Shown: piece after piece, positions 38,728 through 56,671 of the stretch | How positions within the stretch are numbered: the first letter of the stretch is position 1 | Layout of the letters: each line of letters begins with the position of its first letter | DNA from: Plecoglossus altivelis | Taxonomy: Eukaryota > Chordata > Actinopteri > Osmeriformes > Plecoglossidae | DNA: 64,000 nucleotides | Direction of reading: 5' to 3' | NCBI GenBank assembly: GCA_036571765.1 | Contig: BROE01000012.1 | Location: 9,039,969-9,103,968 of the forward strand | Notes under the pieces: generated by a model | Seen by the model: the letters and a program-made list of their open reading frames with translations, nothing else | What the model was told of the DNA's origin: nothing | Databases searched by the model: none | Translations under genes and position numbers: made by a program

Positions 38728-41582
38728 ATGAAGTTTGATAATGTACTGGTAGAAGCGGATGGCTTTGGGAGATTTCAATTTATGATCATCTTTTTGCTGG
38801 TGATTCCTCGAATTACATTGCCCTTTCACTTTCTTCTGAATAATTTCATTGCGGCTGTGCCTTCACACCACTGTGACCTCAGCGGTCTAGATGACGGGGG
38901 GATCTTTGGAAATCTAACCCAGGAACAGAGACTGGTAGTCAGTATCCCACAGCAAGAGGATGGGGGTCCAAGCTCCTGTGAGATGTTTCCAGAGCCCCAG
39001 TATCAACTGTTGTCCAACTCCTCCAACATGACCACAAAAGCCACAGTTCGGTGTCAGAATGGATGGGTATACGATCACAGCACCTTCACATCTACACTGG
39101 CTACAGAGGTACAAGTTAGCAGCTAGTTATGATTGTTATCTGTTCCATAAGTATTTAAATCACAAATGAACGGTTTAATCTGAGACGTTTAAATACTGCA
39201 TGCCTTTTTATTTTGTGTAGTGGGATTTAGTGTGTGACAAGAAAAGTACCAACAAAACCACAGCCACCATCTTCTTCATGGGGGTCACGTTTGGAGCTAT
39301 AATATTTGGGATTCTCAGCGACAAGTATAGTTTCCCTCAGTTCAAAGACAAAGTTCATGTGTGATGTTGTTGCTGTGTCACCTGGTCTTAATTTAGAATG
39401 GTCACAAATAAATGACTGTCAGTGGAAGGTTTTCCATAATGAATTCATATGTCTTATAGATTTGGCAGGAAGAGAATGCTCCTTGTATCCTACCTGGTGG
39501 CTATCTGCTTTTCATTGGCCAGCACTGTCTCACCCTCGTATACTGTATTTGCAGTCATGAGGTTTTTCACTGGCTTTGGGCTCACTGGTGTTAGCATAAT
39601 ATCAATAGTTCTCTGTAAGTTTAACAAAGTTATTTAACTCGTGATTTATTGACATTACATACAGAAGGACCTATGTTCACAGTTATTACTACGAAATACA
39701 TGACTAATAAGAAACCCTTGATGCGAGTATATACTATTTTACTGTTTGTATGCAGGTATAGAGTGGGTTGACATCAAACATCGTACTCTAGTTGGAGTGA
39801 TGATAAGCCTTGACTGGAGCATTGGCACGATAATATTATCAGGTTTGGCGTACCTGCTGAATGACTGGAAGCAACTATTAGCTGCAGTAAGCTGTCCACT
39901 GGTATTGGCTGTGATCACATGGTGGTAAGGAGACAACACTATTCTTCCTATTGTCAAGAACCATACAAATATTGAAATATCCCTCAAAGTCAATAAATAG
40001 TCTTTGTTGTGTGTCATAGGTTCCTACCAGAGTCTGCAAGATGGCTGTTAGTCAATGGGAAAGTGAATGAGGCACATTTTTACCTGAAAAGGTGTGCAAG
40101 AATAAACAAAAGACAGCAGTTCATAAAGGATCTTAAACCTGAGGTAAACAGGCATCTTTAGGTTCGTACGTTAATTGGTTACACATGGCTGCATCTTTCA
40201 TAATCCAAAATTTCACCCTACAGACACTCTCCAAAGTTATTATGGTAGAAAAACAGAACAAGACGTATTCATACCTGGACCTGGTGAGGACGCCAAAAAT
40301 GAGAAAACTGGCTCTGCTCACAGGATTAGTGTGGTACATCTCTACACCTGTGTCAAAATGTCATGCATTGTCACTTTGTTTACTTTTAAATCGAATGCAT
40401 TTTATACTGTACATTGTTTATCATCTGATGTATTTTTATCTGGTACGTAGGTATGGTGTTGCCTTTACCTACTATGGCATCTGCTTGAATATCTCTGGAT
40501 TTGGCCAGAACATCTATCTTACTCAGTTCATCTACGGGGTCATAGAGATACCTGCTAAAATCCTCACATATTATAGTTTGAAAAGGTCAGGAAGCATAAT
40601 CAGTCAAGCTGCAACCCTCATACTGACAGGATGCTGCTTCTTCATCAACATCTTCATTCCTCAAGGTGAGAGTTATATCATCCTTGCATTATTGCTCCGA
40701 ACATTCAGAGTAAAACACCCTTCTTAAGACATTGGTCTCTCAACAGACATGTGGCTCTTTCGGACCATCGTTGCTGTTATTGGGAAAGGCTTTTCTGAGG
40801 CTTCTTGCACAGTAGTGTTCCTTTTCACAACAGAACTTTACCCTACGGTCTTGAGGTCAGTCCACGATCACACGGTTTCATTCTGAAACATTCCCATGGT
40901 GTCTTCAAAAAACAAAATCCCCCACGTTTTCATGGGAATTTTCCCAGGAACAATTTATGGACATCAGTGACATTGCTTGTAAAATTGTCTATGTGATATT
41001 ATTCAAGAATTAAGATGTAAAATTCATACTGCAGCTGATCCTGCAAATGTATTACAGTTGATCAAAATGGAGAAAAAGGATTTCTGTGGAACTAAATCAT
41101 AGATGAAATGACTCTAGGAAGCTATATATATATTATTTTTGTTTTACTTAGGCAAAACGGACTGGGTTACAGCTCTTCAGTGGGTCGTATTGGGGTCGCT
41201 ATCTCACCACTTATCATCCTACTGGAGGACACTTGGATTCCTCTCCCTCAGATCATCTTTGGTACGGTGGCTGTCACTGCAGGCCTACTGGTCTTCCTGC
41301 TACCTGAGACTCAAAACGTCCGTCTACCAGAAACCATAGAAGACATTGAGCAAACAAGGTATAGGTATAGGCAAACAGGTGTTTACTTTAGGTAAGACAG
41401 GGCAACGTTTTAGGTATTTGCATTAATTGATTTTTAATTAGCATACGGGAAAGAAGTGTTTTAATATAAAGGTTCAGATTCTTTGGGTGGGCTTTGACAC
41501 CAACAATGTGCTTATATGATAAAACGTGTTTGTCTTATGGAATACAACTTTGTGTTGCAGAAAACTATCAATCTGCTCATGA
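38728..41582 (+). CDS. slc22a7: Solute carrier family 22 member 7-like, copy 2
   Basis: Ten coding exons: 38728-39108, 39221-39324, 39460-39614, 39756-39924, 40020-40143, 40224-40333, 40451-40665, 40747-40855, 41152-41358, 41561-41582 (531 residues). Exons 1-9 have exactly the same lengths as in copies 1 and 3, so the genes arose by tandem duplication. Motifs seen: MKFDNVLVEADGFG, SDKFGRKRM, LPESARWL, ELYPTVLRQNGLG, LPETQNVRLPETIEDIEQT. The cytosolic tail is much shorter than in the other copies: the last exon adds only six whole codons. A better donor (TTTAG then GTAAGA, exon end 41391) in the same phase could lengthen exon 9 by 33 bases. Substrate preference cannot be read from sequence. 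An acceptor at 38700-38701 suggests an upstream 5' UTR exon, as in copy 1. Confidence 0.92.
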
Positions 41583-42159
41583 AATGAGAAGTAACCTTCT
41601 TCACAGAATCGTCAAAAGTAACTAAGACACAGTGGACATTGAATCTTGGATTGAATCTGTGTTTGTTTTTAAGTGAAGACGGAATTATTGTTGGGGAATC
41701 ATTGAGAGCTCTGTTCAGCAAGGCGAAACAATCATTAACAAGTTACAGTTCAACAATTAAATTAAAAGGTATGATAATTTGGTAATCGTTTTTCACAAGC
41801 TGAATAAAATGTTTCAAATAGGAAACTAGGGTGACTTTAAAATACATGAAATTACAGGTAACATAATTTGGATGTGACAAGGAAGCCACAGGAGGCATTA
41901 TTATAGATCCCCACTAACATGTGGAGACAGTTATAGGCCAAACGCGGACAGTTTGTTCAGAAATTCAGAACCAACAATTGATGTTCAGAATGTGAACACT
42001 GACATTTAGACATAACATCAAAGCATGATCAGTAATGTTGTCACTTTTTGTCACATTTGTTGAAATAACATCCATCCTGGGAGAAATTGAATCCCAAAAT
42101 TAAAATGTGGTTAAATTATCGAAATCTGATATTTGTGGACAGAGACTGTAATAGACTGT

Positions 42160-42165
42160 AATAAA
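42160..42165 (+). terminator. Poly(A) signal of slc22a7 copy 2
   Basis: AATAAA downstream of copy 2. Another AATAAA at 41803-41808 would give a shorter 3' UTR. Confidence 0.5.
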
Positions 42166-42969
42166 CATGACCAATAATAATTGGATGTCTTGTCTGTCTA
42201 CCTACCTACTTACCAGCTGAAGTCAGGCAGCACACTCGTGTGTTGGGGGAAGTGATTTGGAATGAAGTAGGTAGGATATTTAGGTTTTAATCCTTTCAAA
42301 CTTCAGCCAAACATTTCTAGGTTTGCTAAATGTACCTACCATCCCTTTAATTGAGTAAATACACTATTGTGTGTGTATTCATATGCTGCATAGGTGTTGA
42401 GGTGAGATACTGTGTGTTGCAAGATGAAAACAGTAGTGGGGGGGAACACACTGTTCTTGTTTTAAATTATACATATATCTTGTATTTTTAGTCTACGACT
42501 GAACTGTCGCAAAGGTTCACTAAATCGGTAGGGAACTCACCCTTTGTATTACAATAATTTTTATTTGTCTCTTTCAATGATCTAAATCTACCTTCTCCCA
42601 CTACCCAACTATGATGTGGGGGGTTAAGCTAAAGGTATATAAAATACATGTCAAAAAGGTTGTCAGAATGTGTAAATATTTTTTTGCAAATGGTGCATAT
42701 GTTTAAGGAATTCTGAAAACATTAATATTCATATATATTTTTTAGTCCTATTGAATACGTCACCCATTTAAATGAATCTAAGCATTGCTTCAGACATCTG
42801 TGTTGTTCTTTTGGTTAAGTGAAGTCAAAGATTGAGCTACGTCAACAAACTTACGTCAACATCTACGTGCAATGGAATCAAGATCATGTGTATTTTGTTG
42901 ATTCTAAGAACAAGAGAGGAGCTAGAGACAGAGAAGAGGTTGCAGAGGATTTTCAACTGAACGACTAAC
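42166..42969. other. Gap between slc22a7 copies 2 and 3
   Basis: No gene was recognised. It should contain the promoter and 5' UTR of copy 3. The DNA is AT-rich and carries no clear repeat. Confidence 0.4.
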
Positions 42970-45900
42970 ATGAAGTTTGAGGACTTACTTTTAGATATTA
43001 ATGGGTTTGGAAAGTTCCAGATAATCCTTATTATAATCAGTTTCATAGGTCGCTTCACTCTACCCTGTCACTTTATGTTAAACAATTTTATTACGGCAGT
43101 GCCCTCTCACCACTGTGCCCTCAGTGCCCTGGATGACGGGGGCATCTTTGGAAATCTAACCCAGGAACAGAGACTGGTAGTCAGTATCCCACAGCAGGAG
43201 GATGGGGGTCCAAGCTCCTGTGAGATGTTTTCAGAGCTCCAGTATCAACTGCTATTCAACTCCTCCAACATGACTACTGCAGCCAGAATTCCATGTCAGA
43301 ATGGATGGGTATATGACCAGAGCACCTTCACATCCACACTGGCAACAGAGGTAAAGATTTAAACTGGTTTTGTGTGTGTGTGTTTGTGTATATATATATA
43401 TATATAGTATTAAGGATAAGCGTGTACTAAACATTTTTCTATGACCAACCTCCATTGTTAGTTATCATTCCATACGATTGCAAAATATAAGTTATTAGCA
43501 AAATAGTGATAGACTTTTGATTGATTCTTTGAGTATCTTCAAGTTTTGCTTCTACAAGACATATCCTGTACCACCTTAAATGTACATTTCTATTTTCGAA
43601 GTGGGACTTGGTGTGTGATCACAAAGGGAGAAATAAGGCAACAGTCACAATATTCTTTCTGGGCGTGATGTTTGGGGCAATGACATTTGGAAGTCTAAGC
43701 GACAGGTAATAACTGTAACGTCGACTTCAAGTCGTTAAAATGCAAAGAAACCACGCTTCACATTTAGATCAAGTCAAGTAATTACATGACTATTCTCAAA
43801 ACATATCCTGTATGAAGTGCTGAAACATGCACAGCTACCGATTTGGTTCTAATTCTGTAGGTTTGGCCGGAGGATTATGCTTTTGGTGTCCTATGTGTCA
43901 GCGATGGTGTTCGGTGTGGCCAGCGCTTTTTCCACCTCCTACGTGATGTTTGCGGTGCTCAGGTTCCTCACAGGGTTTGGCATCACTGGCATCGTCATAG
44001 TGTCCACCGTCCTCAGTGAGTGTGTTTACTTATCTATATATTCTAATTATATTCTAATATAATTATATTATATATATTACAATCATTATAGCCGTTTTTG
44101 TATTCCTTAAATGTCTGTTTGCCAGCTTACACTAAATAGGTGATGCATTTAACCTACATGCAGTTGGTATTGCCCACAGCATTTTTTGTATTCGACAATC
44201 CTGACACGTCCAAAGAGAATGGGTTTCTAACAGTACAGAACCAGATCGGATAAGATTGATGAATTGGTGGATTCATGAGTAATATTAAAGCGATTTCTCA
44301 TAAGTCCACATTTCCCGGGGTTTTGCCAAACAAGTGTTTGTAACAGTTATTCATTTACTGGTCATCTGCTATGTCCACAGGTGTGGAGTGGGTGGATATT
44401 AAGCACAGGAGGCTAGTGGGTGTTATTGACAGCTTGTCATGGTCGTTTGGGAACACGATGCTGCCGCTTATTGCTTACTGTGTGACTGACTGGAGATGGC
44501 TGACTGTCTGGGTCACCTCACCTCTCACCCTGGCCATCCTTACCTGGAGGTCAGACCTAAGGCTTTCTGATACGATAAATCGTTTGCCATCTGATGTACG
44601 GTCAAAGGTGTTCTTAACAGAATGTTTTGCTAACTTAATCAGGATCACTATCTTGCTTCCTCCAACAGGTGGGTTCCTGAGTCTGCTAGGTGGCTCATCA
44701 CCAATGGGAAACTGACTGAAGCTCAGTTTTATTTGTGTCAGTGTGCCAAGATGAATAGCAGGAGTGCCTTTGGGGCTGCTCTGAAACCAGAGGTATGCTT
44801 AGCCAGAGTGTAGCAGCATGTATAGTACATTTTCTACTTTGCCCATTTTCACCCATACAGAGTCATACCCAGACTTGCGTCACCGTTTGGCTATTGACTG
44901 CGTTTGTCTCTAGGCCCTTTCCAATATTGTCGTGACTCAAAGAAAAGACAGGACATATTCTTACCTTGATCTGGTGAGGACCCCCAAAATGAGGAGACTG
45001 GCTTTGTGTACAGGCATAGTGTGGTGAGTGCTTCCTATTGGTTTGGTAGCTTTTTACCCTTGTAAGGTAGAGGTTTCATCACTCACGGTTACACTTTCAA
45101 TAAACAAAAGGCCTTAAGCTTAGTTCTAAGTCATTTTTGCACTTTGACTGTGGCAGTATATAAAGTTTCTCCTCCTTTAAGGTTCGGTGTGGCATCTGCA
45201 TACTACGGCATCAGCTTCAACATGACAGGTTTTGGGGTCAACATCTACCTGACCCAGTTTCTGTATGGTCTAATAGAGCTACCTGCCAAACTCACAGCAT
45301 ACTACCTACTTGATAGGATAGGCAGACGAAACTGTGAAGTTGGATCACTGCTGTTGGTCGGGCTCTGTCTTACCACCAACATTTTCATTCCCAGAGGTTT
45401 GTTATTAAGAACTACATTGTGTTCGTTCGCAACAATTCAACTGAGTCATTCACTTTTCCTCAATGCTTTTCAGATATGCGGGTTGTCAGGACAACTGTGG
45501 GGGTTATTGGGAAAGGATTCTCAGCAGGGTCGTTTATGACCGTTGTGTTGTACAGCTCTGAGTTGTATCCTACTGTGGTGAGGTAAATAACCCCCCTGTG
45601 ACACATTACAAATAATCTGCCAAAACCAGCTGTGTCAACAAAAATCTTCCGTCAAAAACATTCAACAGAACTCACCATTTCTTTTAGACAGAGCGGCATG
45701 GGCTACAACTCGTTCCTGGCCCGTCTGGGGGTGTCAGTGGCTCCGCTGATCTTAATGTTGGACGAGGTGTGGAGGGACCTACCCCAGGTCGTTCTGTGCT
45801 TGCTGGCCTTCCTGGGAGCGGCAGTAGCAAGCATGCTTCCTGAAACCCGGGACAGATGTCTGCCAGAGACCATTGAAGATATCGAGGGATCAGGGTATGC

Positions 45901-46100
45901 AAGTCACCATCAGGGAGCAGCTCGATTATTTATGACGTTGATTCGCTAGATATTAAGGGACTTAGTCTCTAGATATACTTAAATCAAATATACTTCTAAT
46001 ACCTTTGTGTCTCTTTAGGTTGGCTAGAACTCCAGATGTGGATGCAGCGCAAACCCTCTTTAGTTCCAAAAGCAACAACGAGACAGAAAATGTTTGCTGA
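42970..46100 (+). CDS. slc22a7: Solute carrier family 22 member 7-like, copy 3
   Basis: Ten coding exons: 42970-43350, 43602-43705, 43861-44015, 44381-44549, 44669-44792, 44914-45023, 45182-45396, 45474-45582, 45688-45894, 46019-46100 (551 residues). Phases agree and sites are GT-AG. Motifs: MKFEDLLLDINGFGKFQ, VPSHHC, SDRFGRRIM, WVPESARWL, SYLDLVRTPKMRRL, ELYPTVVRQSGMG, LPETRDRCLPETIEDIE. The extracellular loop keeps the NLT, NSS and NMT sequons. This copy is the most GC-rich in its later exons. It is the last gene of the tandem trio and converges on dhx15. Family knowledge places it as an OAT2-type uniporter or exchanger in the plasma membrane; its substrates are unknown. Zebrafish also has several tandem slc22a7b copies, so this may be the same cluster. 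Confidence 0.93.
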
Positions 46101-46225
46101 CAATTCACAGAAGAGTCCATTTACACTACTGAAGACTACTCATGAGCCAACATGCACTAGATGTTATCAAAAGAAAAGAGAATTTAGGAAACTACCCTAT
46201 CCTCACTTATCTGAATGCAAAATTA

Positions 46226-46231
46226 AATAAA
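46226..46231 (+). terminator. Poly(A) signal of slc22a7 copy 3
   Basis: AATAAA 126 bases after the copy 3 stop, facing the dhx15 signal at 46348-46353. Confidence 0.7.
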
Positions 46232-46347
46232 GCACCTGTTATTCATCAACCTCTACAACACATCTTTTTTTCTACAAAAAAAGAAAACCTAGATCTGTAT
46301 TACAAAAGACAGTAAACTTGTAATTAATCCATACAAGTCAAAGCTTC

Positions 46348-46353
46348 TTTATT
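46348..46353 (-). terminator. dhx15 poly(A) signal
   Basis: The reverse strand reads AATAAA about 350 bases past the dhx15 stop codon. Confidence 0.65.
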
Positions 46354-46700
46354 GAAGAAACAAGGACAATCTAAGCAAGTGAAATTTTCAGGGTTCACAA
46401 TTTTCTAGAGGAACATCAACAATATCCACATGAGCTTCCATGCTTCTCCTGTAAATTGTATTCCTTTTGAAAATCTGGATAGTTGTAGCCTAATATTCGC
46501 CATTGAAATCAATATCATAGATGCTAACAGTTGTACACTTTGCTATCAAAAAGGACGAAAGGAAAAACAGCAAACTGAGAAAGTTATAAAAATCAAATTT
46601 TCAATGGCGGAAACATTAAGATAGAATAGTACAACTTTAAAGTTGAACTGCGCCAAGCTCTTTCTAGAATTCGAGTATTCCTCTCCTCATTTGCTGGTGC

Positions 46701-53024
<6,324 letters not shown>

Positions 53025-54176
53025 TTTGAACGTTACACTAGCAACATAGACCTAAACCCTACACAAAAGATGCATTAAAAGTATCCAGGTGCTCCAAACG
53101 TTTCTGTTGGTAGCTAGCTTTCCGACACCGGAAGCATTTCTCCGCTCTTGTGTTGCACGTCATCAAGCAAATGGGGACCACAATATTGCCTGCTATCTAT
53201 TGGCAATACAAGTATAAAACACTACTCGCTTAATACGACACACATTAGAGACAAAAATAAGTTATCTGTTGTCTACAAAATATTTTTGTTATGATAATTC
53301 AGAGACTTGTCCTCTAACACATGGGTCCTCAAATTAGCTTTAGACATTTTCATTGAAAGCATAAAAATGTTGTCAGCTCGGATATAATAAACAATTTTTA
53401 ACATTTGCATATTTAATTGTAAATTAGGCCAACATGTTTGGTCATTTTATTTGAAGAACTTGCTTGAGACTGAATAATTCTCTATGTGCTGTATATTGTC
53501 AAAATAACGGCCTTTGTGAGCACAGGTCAGCACATGATACGTTAAGAAAAAATAATGGGCCCATAGTGAATATTAGAATAGGATAGTTTTTTCAAATTAA
53601 AATACATAGATTTGATTACACGCCACTTCTACATCGAACTGGTAGGTGACCATTACAAAAACACAATTTATAAATCACCTGAAGTGTTAGTGATATGTAC
53701 TGAGTTTCGACAGAAATTGTATCTTAACATTCTTATTACTATACGTTCAAGATGCCAACCAATTAATTATATATCAATATTTGTTCAAACCATCCCACCA
53801 ACATTAACTTACAGGTTATAAAACATGTAAAAAGCCAGCTCCTGCTGCACAGTTAGCACAGGCAGTCTAATTGGTCTCCAGCAGACGCAATTCTGTCTTT
53901 TATCACCCACTGGTGGCTGAACCATAGACTGCGAGGGCAAAGCCATATAAAAAGAAATATACAAAAAATATGGTATACATATTTATACATTTTTATATAT
54001 CACCATGTATATACTTATACATATATATTCGTGTACACATAAATACCCATATATAAATATGTACATATTTTCAGATGGCTCTGGTTGGAATGTGTAAATC
54101 CATCTGACGCATGCGCAGCACGTCCCTAGGTAAGACTCTAAATCGATTATCGAGATGTAAACAGTCGATATTTATC
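53025..54176. other. dhx15-dctn6 head-to-head intergenic region
   Basis: It holds the dhx15 5' UTR and promoter (about 53025-53160, with no TATA box evident) and the dctn6 promoter. No further gene was recognised. Confidence 0.5.
53950..54070. repeat. AT-rich low-complexity tract
   Basis: Runs of TATACATATA-type sequence just upstream of dctn6. Confidence 0.75.
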
Positions 54177-55565
54177 ATGGCTGATAAACCAAATGCCCAG
54201 AAAAGGTAATTTATGTCTGTGGATTTCACTTGAATGTCATTGGTCTTATATATTGACAAAACATTATGCAATAAGATTGTATTTAATTTTCAGAAGCAAG
54301 TACTACTAGCTTTTATACAATAAGTATCAGCACGCATAAGGTGGACAAAGTAAGCTAGGCTAGTTCGCTAGGCTAGCTATGTATCCATACATTTAAAAAA
54401 TATGTTTCTGTTTTACAGTGTGAAAATAGCTGCTGGAGCTGTAGTATGCGTTGAAAGCGAAATAAAAGGAGATGTCACTATTGGTAAGACATTTTAAATC
54501 TAGCTAACTATCCAGCAGTGTCTAACTTGGAATCATAGGTAGCTTATATGTTTTCAGTTCAGGAAATACAGTTAAACATTTCAGTATTCATCCAGTGTCA
54601 TTCGTATGATCACTTTATTAAAGTTCTACTTTGGCAAGTAATGTTATGACAGTATCTTATCAACTGAGCACATGCATCCTGTCAGGTCCCAGGACTGTGG
54701 TCCACCCGAAAGCTCGCATCATCGCGGAAGCTGGGCCCATCATCATTGGAGAGGGCAATCTGATAGAGGAGCAAGCTCTCATCATTAACAGGTGAATTTA
54801 TTACTACGTACATTGCTCTATTTTCTAATTAACGAATCAATTGTAGTGCAATTACTAAGTCAACTTCGCCATCTTGTTCAAATGTTCCTGTTTACTAAGC
54901 AATTGCCTTCTTATAGTTACCCAGAAAACATCACTCCGGACACAGAGGGAGTCGAACCGAAAACTATGACCATTGGCATCAACAACGTGTTTGAAGTTGG
55001 ATGCAGTATCCTTGAAGATGACACCGTACTTTTATACTGTTTCCAATTAATAATGATTGTGTATTTTTTTTAACTACCAACTCAGCATCTCAAGCCTTGA
55101 AGATTGGAGATAATAATGTCATAGAATCTAAAGGTGAGGACTTGTTCACACCTATTGAGAGTCCAGGGCTGGGAAGTTGGACTGGTGAGTAACCTTATCC
55201 ACTTTGTCACGCAGCGGAGGTGGGTAGAAATGTGATCCTGACCAGCGGCTGTATTATCGGCGCCTTCTGCCCTGTGAACACCTGTGAGGTCATACCTGAA
55301 AACACTGTCATCTACGGCTCAGGGTGCATGAGAAGGGTTCAGACTGAGAGGCCTCAGGTATACTAACGCACACGCACGGTCAAGCACCACGATCCTCCTG
55401 GAGATCAACGCAGTGAACTGTTCCACTGGGTTTCCACTGAGTGGCCTCTGTGTCTGTTTTCTCCAGCCTCAGACTCTTCAGCTGGACTTCCTGATGAAGA
55501 TCCTGCCCAACTACCACCACCTGAAGAAGACGGTCAAAATGGCCGCCACACCAGCGAAAAACTGA
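54177..55565 (+). CDS. dctn6: Dynactin subunit 6 (p27)
   Basis: Seven coding exons: 54177-54205, 54419-54483, 54686-54791, 54917-55005, 55086-55133, 55215-55357, 55467-55565 (192 residues; human 190). Phases are consistent. The protein reads MADKPNAQKS, then [112 protein letters not shown] and ILPNYHHLKKT. The hexapeptide pattern is that of a left-handed beta-helix (trimeric LpxA-like fold). Family knowledge: DCTN6 pairs with DCTN5 in the pointed-end complex of dynactin, the dynein cofactor, and docks Polo-like kinase 1 at kinetochores. Its neighbour gtf2e2 is also close in human (8p12). Intact. Confidence 0.97.
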
Positions 55566-55805
55566 CCTCCCACCCAAACTGATAAACTATGACTGAATCC
55601 AAATCTCCGATCTCAACATCACCTACATTTTTCTACTTTCTACAGTGCTTTGCATTTTTGTAGTCAATATTAATATGCCCTATGTCTGTCTGAATTACAC
55701 ATTCAATGTGTGTTTTTATACAGTCTTGTAATAAAAGATGATGTAAGGACGAGAAAGCTGGTGCAGTTGGCTATAGAAGACAGTCTATTCACCTGAATGG
55801 AGTGC

Positions 55806-55811
55806 AATAAA
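55806..55811 (+). terminator. dctn6 poly(A) signal (distal)
   Basis: AATAAA in the 3' UTR; a proximal AATAAA lies at 55730-55735. The distal signal is only about 40 bases from the facing gtf2e2 signal. Confidence 0.65.
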
Positions 55812-55849
55812 ATGGATTCAGCTCTGTACATGACACATTTTTTACAGTA

Positions 55850-55855
55850 TTTATT
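55850..55855 (-). terminator. gtf2e2 poly(A) signal
   Basis: Reverse-strand AATAAA about 820 bases after the gtf2e2 stop codon. Confidence 0.6.
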
Positions 55856-56671
55856 TGAAATGCAAATGTATGCACATTGCAATCCATCAATCAGAGCTCT
55901 ATAAAACCAACAGTGTAGCAGTTGCTCTGGTGCTGGATGACTGTGGAGTGACTTCTTGTCCAGCCCAGCGCTAATGTATCAGACTGCAATCAAGCCCAGA
56001 ATCCCCATTTAATGACATGAAATGGTCGGTCTCGCTACATTTCAGAAACAGGGGTTGTATTAAAGCAACATGAATCTACCTTGTCCTTCATGTCATGTTG
56101 AAAAGTGTGAGCATAATCTTGAGGTTGACATTTAAGACTTCAATATGTTCAGCCTCCGTGCACAATATCTCTATATCTTATTACTGAAGTCACTGTCAAA
56201 ACTGAGCAAGAAAAGTGAACGGTAACTCAGGTAGCACTACAAATGAGTCATGACTTCAAACTCATTCAAATGAGATGCTCCCACCCACAACCACACACCC
56301 TCTTTTCCATAACGGACACAATATTTGCGGTACGAGAGCCACAGCAAAAAAACCCAACAAAAATGGTCAATTTTTGTTTTTGTATGTTGTTGACAACTCA
56401 ATGTTTTAGCATATGGAAGCGCAGATGGCCCCATTTACAGTCAGCGGGTAGTTTTGGGCATCGTTCAAGCTGCATCTTAATACAATACAGTTAACATGCC
56501 TCTGGTTCCTTTCCTTGAATTCTCAGTAACAGGCGAACTGAATATGCATCCGTCGTTTGGTGACAAAGGGCACAGTCAAACTCCTGGCCGCAAAAAATTG
56601 ACTTCCAACTTCCAGGTCTCCCCATTTTCTGAGCCCAGAAACAGAAAAGATGATGTGGAGAGACAGTGAGG

